Part shown: positions 1-6,903 of the stretch, one piece after another | Position numbering within the stretch: the stretch's first letter is position 1 | How the letters are laid out: every line of letters begins with the position of its first letter | Assembly: GCA_039679375.1 (NCBI GenBank) | Contig: JBDKVA010000138.1 | Location: forward strand, 1 to 17,186 | Reading direction: 5' to 3' | Length of the DNA: 17,186 nt | Source of the DNA: JBDKVA01 sp039679375 | Lineage (GTDB): Bacteria; Bacillota; Clostridia; Acetivibrionales; DTU013 | Made by a program: the position numbers and the translations under genes | Notes under the pieces: generated by a model | Databases searched by the model: none | What the model was told of the DNA's origin: nothing | Seen by the model: the letters and a program-made list of their open reading frames with translations, nothing else

Positions 1-306
1 TGGGCGAGCAGCATACGCAGTATGCGACCAGCCCGTGGGACAGGACTGCTAACCCTAAGCTATAATTATTTGAAAGAATGCGCTAAGTCCGTGCTTGGAA
101 ACACAACCAGAATAAATAGCACTGACGGTCCTACCCTGGCAATCTCACGCATTATTATTAGAAGGCAAGGGGACATTTTTTCTGTCTGCTCCGTGAAACA
201 GACAATAGAACCGTCCCCTTGTCTTTTGCTGCGCATCCTTCCCATATTACGTATCTTTCAATAGTATTTATTGTTACAAATTAAGTTGCTTTGCGGCATC
301 ATCCAT
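1..306. other. Left-edge stretch without a convincing gene
   Basis: I see no gene here that I can support. The open frame at 22-264 on the plus strand has no ribosome binding site, resembles no family I know, and runs straight through the hairpin repeat at 166-221, so it is probably chance. The first bases could be the tail of a gene that begins outside the window: frame 2 stops after about 16 codons and frame 3 after about 20. Neither tail is recognisable. The stretch also holds the downstream region of the minus-strand URO-D-family gene that ends at 307. Confidence 0.5.
166..221. repeat. REP-like imperfect palindrome (hairpin)
   Basis: The outer arms CAAGGGGAC (166-174) and GTCCCCTTG (213-221) are perfectly complementary. 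The inner arms TGTCTG (183-188) and CAGACA (199-204) are also complementary. They are separated by an unpaired internal loop and a loop of 10 bases. Elements with a GGGGAC-GGTTCT core are, from memory, dispersed intergenic repeats in several Firmicutes, often linked to REP-associated (Y1/IS200-like) transposases; that link is knowledge-based, not shown here. The position 86 bases past the URO-D-family stop codon means it could also act as a transcription terminator or mRNA-end stabiliser for that gene, although there is no clear U-tract after the stem. Confidence 0.6.
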
Positions 307-1365
307 TTATCGTGCCACGTTATTGTCGATCGCATCCATGATGGTCGTGAAGTTTTTCTGCCAGCGCTCCTCCGGCACATCCTCGGTAATCCCTATAATA
401 AAGCCATTACCCGGTGCGGCTTCCTCCATGAGCCGTACCGTATCACGATAGACCTCCTCAATCGGATGAAGATGCCATGCGCTCGGCCAATTCAACCACA
501 GCACCTTGCCCGGCCAGGCTTTTCTGGCTTCTTTCACAGATGGGCTGATTCCGGCGTCATAAGCCTCTATGTAGTCAAGGCCGGTTCTTGCAATCGCATC
601 CATGATCGGGGTATTGTCGGCATCAAAATGGCAGCCGATCAGCTTGCCTTTTTTATGAAGGATTTCTGCAGCTTCATTGTAGTGCGGTACATAATACTGC
701 TCAAAATTTTTGAGTCCGATAATCTGAGGGACCACATTGCCCCCGTAGTTCGCAAATTCAAGCGGGCCGTCGGCAACAACGGCGTATACCTTCCTGGCCA
801 GTTCCACCAGGGCATCATAAAGCTTTAATACTTCATCTTGATTATCCATCCATTCATAGCAGAAGGTCTCCGCTCCCATGTATTCCGATATCATAACCTG
901 CAACGGTTCGAGAACGATCTGGTCGCGGAATACGAAATCCTCCCCGTGCTTGTTGATTTCCATTGCTATATAATCATAATTTGGCGTTACAACACTGTCT
1001 TTTATGTAGAATAACAAAGCGTTGTAATCATCCGGAGTCTTGAACATGTGTTCATGCGTCCATGTCGTGTTGTTTCCCGCCTGCGTCAGCTTGCTTAAAT
1101 CGCCGTATGGCGTTGTATATACTGTCCGGACGACATCTCTCCCTTTTTCATCAGTAAATCCGTAGGTTTTTACAGTAACATTCGGATGCAGAATTTTGTA
1201 GGAAGGGATCCTTTTTACGATGCACAGCCCGCGGTTTCTCAATTCTCTCTCTATAGTACAGCGCGGTACCATATTCTCATATGATGTAAAAGGTATTTTG
1301 TCGGGTATTTCATTGTGCAGCGCCGCCATGACCCTTCTGCACGGGGTCATCATTGTATCTTTCAT
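307..1365 (-). CDS. Uroporphyrinogen decarboxylase (URO-D) family protein, probable methyltransferase-like enzyme
   Basis: This encodes 352 residues, about the usual length of the URO-D/COG0407 superfamily. The ATG at 1365 is preceded by GAGGTGAGG four bases upstream, which fixes the start. The N-terminus has the family pattern of a short helix with an RV-AAL-NE-PD-IPF-like sequence, as seen in MtaA/CmuA-type and uncharacterised URO-D proteins. A GCHFDADNTP segment near residue 245 corresponds to the position where methyltransferase relatives carry zinc-binding His/Cys residues. Here only the Cys-His pair is evident, so metal binding is uncertain. No other heme biosynthesis gene is present, so a role in heme synthesis is unlikely. 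Relatives include corrinoid-dependent methyltransferases, but no corrinoid protein lies nearby. It is divergent from the sensor/transport block, and a catabolic or demethylating role linked to the imported sugar is only inference. Confidence 0.8.
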   Translation of the reverse strand: MKDTMMTPCRRVMAALHNEIPDKIPFTSYENMVPRCTIERELRNRGLCIVKRIPSYKILHPNVTVKTYGFTDEKGRDVVRTVYTTPYGDLSKLTQAGNNTTWTHEHMFKTPDDYNALLFYIKDSVVTPNYDYIAMEINKHGEDFVFRDQIVLEPLQVMISEYMGAETFCYEWMDNQDEVLKLYDALVELARKVYAVVADGPLEFANYGGNVVPQIIGLKNFEQYYVPHYNEAAEILHKKGKLIGCHFDADNTPIMDAIARTGLDYIEAYDAGISPSVKEARKAWPGKVLWLNWPSAWHLHPIEEVYRDTVRLMEEAAPGNGFIIGITEDVPEERWQKNFTTIMDAIDNNVAR

Positions 1366-1751
1366 CTTACCTCACCTCATTATTTTAGTGATCATCACAT
1401 TGCAATACATATGCCATTACGGATAAATTTTTATTGTATAACATACATGATTTTACCATATAAAAATGCAAATGCCTACTGAATTGCTAATAAAAATTCC
1501 CGGAGAGATTCGTCTCCTATTGTCTCCAACCTTCTCATGGTATACAATAATATTGTTATATTCAATAAAATATGCCAGAACGTGTGAAAACTCGGCAAAC
1601 ATCAATATTAAACCTGCTTAGACTTACTGCGCCGGAGAATGCTGTAAATTACAGTTATATTTTACATATTGACTTATTTACCACCTTTTCCGCATACTCC
1701 TGCAAATTTTTTAAATCGCTCGACCTTTAACAGTCTGGCTATGGGGGAGAT
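1366..1751. promoter_or_regulatory. Divergent intergenic regulatory region
   Basis: This A+T-rich spacer of 386 bases separates the minus-strand URO-D-family gene from the plus-strand sensor kinase gene. It contains the interrupted palindrome ACAATA-A-TATTGT (1544-1556), the palindrome CTGTAA-A-TTACAG (1642-1654), and an inverted 9-base pair of sites, TATTGTATA (1432-1440) and TATACAATA (1541-1549). A small hairpin GGAGA/TCTCC lies at 1502-1517. No open frame with a ribosome binding site was found. The symmetric sites could be binding sites for regulators of either gene, but A+T-rich sequence yields such short palindromes easily. Confidence 0.45.
1669..1698 (+). promoter_or_regulatory. Candidate sigma-A promoter for the sensor kinase operon
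   Basis: TTGACT (1669-1674) matches the -35 consensus at five of six bases. It is followed after 18 bases by CATACT (1693-1698), which matches the -10 consensus at four of six. The predicted start would lie near 1705, about 45 bases before the kinase start codon. The palindrome CTGTAAATTACAG (1642-1654) lies just upstream of the -35 box, where an activator could bind. This is a pattern match only. Confidence 0.4.
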
Positions 1752-3503
1752 ATGATCAATAAAAAAAACAGACGTTTTAAGGATGACATAAAAAAAACGT
1801 TTATCATATATGCCCTTATCCCTGTCGTTATAGTAACGTTCTGCAGCTATATTATTTCATTCTCGATCTGGTACCGTACTGTAGTTGACCGAAATCGCCG
1901 GATCAATATCGAAGTATCCGGCAGAATAGAAACAGTCCTGTCCTCCTATATGCAAAAAGCATATTATTCTTCCTCCGAAGACCGAATCATCCGTTGCATT
2001 CTCTTGCGTCAGGAGGAAAACCGTGAAATTTATGAAGATTATTATAGTTTTAAAAATAGTATGGATATCCGATGTAATTTTTTCATTTTTGACAATTCAC
2101 TTTCTCCTATTTTGGCCAGTTCAACTAAAATTCCAGAGTATGCCAAACCGGAGAATGCCTTTGCTTTGGGAATTGGCAGAAGAATGCTGGAAACACCGGA
2201 TCAGGTCGTCCTGTTGCAGGAGATCTATGACGCCGACTCCAGACAGATATTATCAGTTGGAAAGGCAGTTGAGTATAATGGCAAAATCATTGGCTATATT
2301 ACATTTGACCTGGATGAAACGGATCTGACAAGAATCATCAGTGAGAACTTTTCCGTTAATGTAGTCGTGACCGATCAATTCAGCAATGTAATTTCCAGTA
2401 CGAATGCCTTGTTAACGAACATATTCGGCAAGCTAGACAATAACTTCAGGAACTTGTCGGGCGATATCAAATCCACAAATGACAGACATTTTATAACAAA
2501 ATCCGATATATTGAACAATAGCCTGTCCATTTATACCATTACCTCCATCGGATATTTCAGCTATATATATAATATAGTCGGCATTTTGCTGATTATCCTT
2601 TTTATCATGCTTGCAGTTACCATGTATTTCTCGGCTCGAAGAATTGCCGGCAGCAAAACGAAAGCGATGGACGAGATTATCCGGGCTATTGAAAATGTAA
2701 GAAACGGTGATCTGGACACGCACCTAAATATTCAGACGAACGATGAATTCCAGATCATTGCAGAATCCTACAACCAAATGCTGATTGACATAAAGAAACT
2801 GATTGAGGTAAATAAGGAAAAGGCAAGGCAGAGTGTTCTTTCGGAAATCAAGCAGCTGGAATCGCAATTCAATCCCCATTTCCTGTTTAATACGCTGGAA
2901 ATGATCAAATATATGACGAAGATTGATCCGGCTTCTGTAAATAAAATCATTCAAAGCTTGTCGGTACTGCTGCGTTACAGCATCAGCAACGCCAACTCGG
3001 AGGTTACATTAGGTGAAGACATCGAATACACGAAAAACTACCTGTTCATACAAAAACACCGGTTCGGCAAACAGTTTGATTATACCATAAATGTTGAGGA
3101 TGCCGCCGGTGAATGTATCGTACCCAAGCTGATTGTCCAGCCTATTATTGAAAATGCCATAAAATATGGATTTGAGAGAAAGAAAACTCTCTGTGTAAAA
3201 ATCAGAGCAAGTTTCGTTGAAGAAAAGCTTGTGATTGTGATTTATGATGACGGAATCGGTATAGAGCCGGATGTCCTCGGAGAGATCAGGCAGATATTGA
3301 AGCAGGGCAGGAACAGCACGGCACATATCGGCTTATTCAATGTCCACAGGAGAATTCAACTTATATATGGCGAAAAATATGGGGTCGAGTTAATGAGTGA
3401 AAAAAACCAGGGTACCATGGTGAAAATCATCCTGCCAATTAACAGGGGCGGGAGCGAATATGCCGGGAGTGTGAGCGAATATGTTGAAAGTATTGATTGT
3501 TGA
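1752..3503 (+). CDS. YesM-family sensor histidine kinase
   Basis: This 583-residue membrane kinase is the sensor of a two-component system of the YesM/LytS type. One membrane segment spans about residues 16-40. An extracellular Cache-like sensor region of about 230 residues follows, then a second membrane segment at about 270-292. Next come a HAMP linker (about 293-345), the His_kinase domain with the NPHFLFN box (phosphorylated His376), and a HATPase domain with the N box (E467-N468) and the DDGIG box (from residue 499). The key catalytic boxes are all present. The ATG is preceded by GGGGGAG only two bases away, which is unusually tight, but no other in-frame start exists upstream before a stop codon. 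The gene overlaps the response-regulator gene by 23 bases, so the two are translationally linked. In this family the signal is usually an extracellular saccharide or its binding protein; the ligand here is unknown. Confidence 0.93.
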   Translation: MINKKNRRFKDDIKKTFIIYALIPVVIVTFCSYIISFSIWYRTVVDRNRRINIEVSGRIETVLSSYMQKAYYSSSEDRIIRCILLRQEENREIYEDYYSFKNSMDIRCNFFIFDNSLSPILASSTKIPEYAKPENAFALGIGRRMLETPDQVVLLQEIYDADSRQILSVGKAVEYNGKIIGYITFDLDETDLTRIISENFSVNVVVTDQFSNVISSTNALLTNIFGKLDNNFRNLSGDIKSTNDRHFITKSDILNNSLSIYTITSIGYFSYIYNIVGILLIILFIMLAVTMYFSARRIAGSKTKAMDEIIRAIENVRNGDLDTHLNIQTNDEFQIIAESYNQMLIDIKKLIEVNKEKARQSVLSEIKQLESQFNPHFLFNTLEMIKYMTKIDPASVNKIIQSLSVLLRYSISNANSEVTLGEDIEYTKNYLFIQKHRFGKQFDYTINVEDAAGECIVPKLIVQPIIENAIKYGFERKKTLCVKIRASFVEEKLVIVIYDDGIGIEPDVLGEIRQILKQGRNSTAHIGLFNVHRRIQLIYGEKYGVELMSEKNQGTMVKIILPINRGGSEYAGSVSEYVESIDC

Positions 3504-4293
3504 GGACGAAGAGATCATAAGAAAAGGCCTTATCCACACGATCGACTGGCTGAAGCTGAATTGTATCATTGTAGGAGAAGCCAGCGACGGGCTTGAAGGG
3601 CTCAGGCTTATTGAGGAGAAAAAACCGGATCTGGTCATTGCGGATATTAAAATGCCGGTTATGAATGGAATAGAAATGCTGGAAACAGCTTTGAAGGAGC
3701 ATAAGTTCCACAGCATAATACTTACCAGCTACTCGGAGTTTGAGTATGCAAAGCAGGCCATCTCACTCAAGGTCTTCGAATACCTGCTGAAGCCTGTTGA
3801 TGAAGATAAGCTGGCAGGCATTATTGAAAATGTCAGACGTGAGGTTAGTCAGGAAAGAGTAATGGGGGATATTATTGAAAAAACCAGAACCGGAACCGGA
3901 AATGAACTCAACCTGGTAGATCTGGATATTTATATATTCACGGGCAGCAAGGTGAACTATTATGTAAGCGAGGCATTGAAACAAATCAGGTTGAATTATC
4001 ATGGAAAAATCAGTATTGAATCCATCGCGGCTGCTCTTGGCGTAAGTCCCAGCTATTTAAGCAGGAAATTCAGGGATACTACTTCACAGACTTTTCTTGA
4101 TATTCTCAACAAATACCGGGTTCAAAAGGCTATAGAGCTTCTAAATACGGGCAAGTATCGTGTCTATGAAATTTCTGAGATGACCGGTTTTAGTGAATAT
4201 AAGCATTTCTGCAATGTATTTAAGAAGTATACCCACACATCTCCGACAGAGTTAGTGAAGTCCAGCAGCTGCATCATACACAGGAATTTGTAA
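3481..4293 (+). CDS. YesN-family response regulator with AraC-type DNA-binding domain
   Basis: This is the 270-residue partner of the upstream kinase. The receiver domain (residues 1 to about 120) has the acidic pair E8-D9, the phospho-accepting D55 in the ADIKMP motif, T82 and K104 in the LLKP motif, so it should be phosphorylated. A short linker is followed by two AraC-type helix-turn-helix units (about 165-265). Many YesN proteins are about 500 residues with a long middle region; this one is the compact form, similar in length to HptR-type regulators. The start ATG at 3481 lies inside the kinase gene, with GGGAG at 3465-3469. A four-codon frame (ATG at 3460, TGA at 3472-3474) precedes it in the same frame; see findings. 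The likely target is the transport promoter before 6904, by inference from position. Confidence 0.93.
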   Translation: MLKVLIVEDEEIIRKGLIHTIDWLKLNCIIVGEASDGLEGLRLIEEKKPDLVIADIKMPVMNGIEMLETALKEHKFHSIILTSYSEFEYAKQAISLKVFEYLLKPVDEDKLAGIIENVRREVSQERVMGDIIEKTRTGTGNELNLVDLDIYIFTGSKVNYYVSEALKQIRLNYHGKISIESIAAALGVSPSYLSRKFRDTTSQTFLDILNKYRVQKAIELLNTGKYRVYEISEMTGFSEYKHFCNVFKKYTHTSPTELVKSSSCIIHRNL

Positions 4294-4338
4294 TTATTAC
4301 AGTCGCATAGTAATATGTAAATGAAAGGTGTTGATAAT

Positions 4339-6759
4339 ATGTTTTCGGGAAACATGAAGCACAAATGTCGGAATAGAAAAATTATTAGCAACTTCAGCCG
4401 CTTTTTTATATCTTGCAGTTCAAACATTAGAGCAGGCAGGTTCTTAAGAAATCTGTTCATATCTTACTTCATCATAATTGTAATTAGTATATCCGCTATG
4501 GGTATTCTTTCTTACAACCTTGAGAAACGCAGGATTATTGATTTAACGATTGAGTCTAATAATGAATTATTAAATCATTTTAAAAATACAATCGACGACT
4601 TAATATTGGGAAATCTTGATAAGCTTTCATTATATGTTCTGCAAAGCGTTATTAATGACCCTGAAACCTCCTATTATTTTTCAAATTCATATGTGGATAA
4701 GTATACGGAGCTTACCAAGGTGATGGATTACCTGAATCGGCAAAAATCTACAAATCCCATTTTAAGTTCGATAGCGGTTTATTACAGTACGAACGATCTT
4801 CTTGTTACAACTGAAGGTATATCATTCGCAAGCGGCAGCGCTGTTGCAAAGGACTACATAAAGGAACTTATCAATTCCAATTCAAGCAGCTTTTGGAGGA
4901 TCAATAAAGAAAAGGACAGACGTTACCCGGATAATGGTGAGACTGGTTATATTTATCTTGTACGAAAGGTTGCATTTACTTCATACTTGTCCGGATTGAC
5001 CGGTGGTATAGCCATATCGGTTAATGAAGATGTTCTTCATAACATAATTAAAGGATCTGCTCCCGTTGACTTCGGCGAAATATTTATTATAGATGAAAAT
5101 GGTATGATCATATCACACACTCAGAAGGATCACCTGTTTTTAAATGTATCGGAGATATCGTATGGAAGCGAATTACTCAAGCAATCGGATAAAAGCGGTT
5201 ACTTTATAGCAGATTCAAATGGGATAAGATCAATGGTATCCTTTGCGCCATCCGGGGTCAACAACTGGAGATATGTCACCGTTAAACCTATAGCCAAATT
5301 CAGTGAGGGGCTTCAGGTACTCGGCAAGCTTATACAAATCATAGGTTTGGTAACGTTTGTATTTAGTTTGTTAGTGTCAGTATTAACTACCAAGCATTTT
5401 TATACCTTATTAAAGAGATTGGGTGATTTATGCAGAAATATCGTTAACGTGCATCCGGCAAACAAACCAAAGGATGAATATGACCTCATCGGCTCAACAC
5501 TTGGGGCAGTATCCGTTAAGCTGAAGGAGAATGAAGAGCAGCTGGAAAAGAATATGCCGATAATAAAGCATCATTTTATATACAATTTAGTTTACACGAG
5601 GTATGAAAACAAAGATGAAATAGCTGATAAGATGAAATTTTTAAATATCCAATTTCCATATGACAGTTTTATGGTTATCACAATGAAGCTTGTAAAAATC
5701 CCGCAACATATTGATTATGAGATATACGAGCTTATCAAAATTCAAATTATGAATGAGGTGGAGGGTGCTTTTTCAGTTAATAAAAATTGTATCTGCACCG
5801 AGGTAAATAACAGAATTACTGCAATTATAAATTTTAACATCAAGGTAAATGACATGAAGGAGTGCATTACAAGGTTTTCGCACTATTTGCGTGAAGAGAT
5901 GCAGATTGACTTGTACTTTGCTGTCAGCAGCACCTGTGACAGCATTACCGACGTGCATAAATTGTTCATTGAATCGGAAAGCTGCATGAATTACAGTTAT
6001 CTGTATCCCGAAAGATATATATTTACAATAGATGAAATACACAAATGGGAAATAAAGACGCCTGAGTACGGAAAAAACCTTCTGAATAATTTATGTAATT
6101 CACTGAAAGAACAGGATAAAAAGTTAACACTGAATTATATTCACAGTTTATTCAACGATATATGCAATGAACACTATTCATACAATTATTCCATGAAACT
6201 TCTAACGAAATTCTCAACATTTATCGAATCGATGACAGATATCTTAAGGATCGACAAAAGTGAAATAGCAGAAGGAGATTTTATTACGCAATTCAATAAG
6301 GCAAGTAATATTGATGAACTTGAAAAATGGTTCATAAGCATGATCAACAGGATATTTGAGATCGTAGACAGCAGGAAATCGGAGAAGGTGAGCGGACTTG
6401 TGGCTGAAGTAAAGGAATATATATCCGAGAATATCATGAACTGTGATTTGTCTCTTAATTCGGCTGCGGATGCCAAATGTATCAGCAGCACTTATTTGAG
6501 CCGCATATTTAAAGATGAGACAGGTATGAACTTTGTTGATTATCTGATGGATGCCAAGCTTGCTGCGGCTGAGAGAATGGTTATCGAAAGCAATCTTAAG
6601 ATCGAGGATATTTCCTCATTGATAGGATACTCAAGCCCTCAGTATTTTATTAGAAAGTTCAAAGTTCAATATGGCTGTACGCCTAAAGAATACAGAATGA
6701 TGTTTTTGAGGAAGGAAAAATCATTGGGCAATGAAAAAAGTATAAGCTATTTATCATAA
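4339..6759 (+). CDS. Membrane-anchored AraC-family transcriptional regulator (YesS/YtdP-like)
   Basis: This protein of about 806 residues combines an extracellular sensor with a DNA-binding domain, as in B. subtilis YesS and YtdP, which are also about 760-770 residues and sit beside Lpl-type transporter genes. Numbering from the ATG at 4339, a membrane segment lies at about 39-59 and a Cache-like extracellular region at about 60-325. A second membrane segment lies at about 328-353 and a long cytoplasmic region at about 355-690. The C-terminal double AraC helix-turn-helix domain is at about 691-790. I chose 4339 because AAAGGTG is eight bases upstream; an in-frame ATG at 4321 has no ribosome binding site. 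The gene follows the response-regulator stop by 45 bases without a terminator, so it is probably cotranscribed. It looks richer in A+T than the transport genes. Two AraC-type regulators thus precede one transporter. Confidence 0.9.
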   Translation: MFSGNMKHKCRNRKIISNFSRFFISCSSNIRAGRFLRNLFISYFIIIVISISAMGILSYNLEKRRIIDLTIESNNELLNHFKNTIDDLILGNLDKLSLYVLQSVINDPETSYYFSNSYVDKYTELTKVMDYLNRQKSTNPILSSIAVYYSTNDLLVTTEGISFASGSAVAKDYIKELINSNSSSFWRINKEKDRRYPDNGETGYIYLVRKVAFTSYLSGLTGGIAISVNEDVLHNIIKGSAPVDFGEIFIIDENGMIISHTQKDHLFLNVSEISYGSELLKQSDKSGYFIADSNGIRSMVSFAPSGVNNWRYVTVKPIAKFSEGLQVLGKLIQIIGLVTFVFSLLVSVLTTKHFYTLLKRLGDLCRNIVNVHPANKPKDEYDLIGSTLGAVSVKLKENEEQLEKNMPIIKHHFIYNLVYTRYENKDEIADKMKFLNIQFPYDSFMVITMKLVKIPQHIDYEIYELIKIQIMNEVEGAFSVNKNCICTEVNNRITAIINFNIKVNDMKECITRFSHYLREEMQIDLYFAVSSTCDSITDVHKLFIESESCMNYSYLYPERYIFTIDEIHKWEIKTPEYGKNLLNNLCNSLKEQDKKLTLNYIHSLFNDICNEHYSYNYSMKLLTKFSTFIESMTDILRIDKSEIAEGDFITQFNKASNIDELEKWFISMINRIFEIVDSRKSEKVSGLVAEVKEYISENIMNCDLSLNSAADAKCISSTYLSRIFKDETGMNFVDYLMDAKLAAAERMVIESNLKIEDISSLIGYSSPQYFIRKFKVQYGCTPKEYRMMFLRKEKSLGNEKSISYLS

Positions 6760-6814
6760 GTGCAAAAAATTTACTCGTCTTAAGTAAAAGTTATTTATCA
6801 TCAGTGAAAGAAAA

Positions 6815-6830
6815 TTGCATTGTTGCATTG
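6815..6830 (+). repeat. Tandem 8-base repeat upstream of the lplA-like promoter
   Basis: TTGCATTG occurs twice in immediate succession (6815-6822 and 6823-6830). It overlaps the putative -35 region of the transport promoter. Direct repeats at the -35 edge are typical of binding sites for AraC-type activators, and two such regulators are encoded just upstream. Binding is inference. Confidence 0.45.
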
Positions 6831-6848
6831 AAGATTAGGTGCTAATAT
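6820..6848 (+). promoter_or_regulatory. Candidate extended -10 promoter of the lplA-like transport operon
   Basis: TGCTAATAT (6840-6848) is an extended -10 element whose hexamer TAATAT matches consensus at four of six bases. Seventeen bases upstream lies TTGTTG (6820-6825), a weak -35 box matching only the TTG. A weak -35 box with an extended -10 fits an activator-dependent promoter. The predicted start is near 6855, inside the palindrome at 6853-6866. The leader before the start codon would be about 49 bases. Confidence 0.5.
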
Positions 6849-6852
6849 CGAC

Positions 6853-6866
6853 TTGTGAGCTCACAA
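6853..6866. promoter_or_regulatory. Perfect 14-base palindrome, candidate operator
   Basis: TTGTGAGCTCACAA is identical to its reverse complement over all 14 bases. It lies between the AraC-regulator gene and the lplA-like gene, at the predicted transcription start. It resembles half-sites recognised by CRP-like and LacI-like proteins (TGTGA/TCACA) but has only two bases between these halves, fewer than the six of a CRP site. Position at +1 suggests repression by occlusion. The binding protein is not identified in this window, since the three encoded regulators are AraC-type or a kinase. Confidence 0.55.
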
Positions 6867-6903
6867 ATCCAACAAATTTGATATCGTAAAGGGAGGAATC
6901 AGG

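Noticed and set aside
11..25. Small palindrome GCATAC-GCA-GTATGC near the left edge
   Set aside because: It is short, isolated and not linked to any gene end or repeat that I can see.
271..828. Open frame of 185 codons on the plus strand
   Set aside because: It lies antisense inside the well-supported URO-D-family gene, has no ribosome binding site and no recognisable domain.
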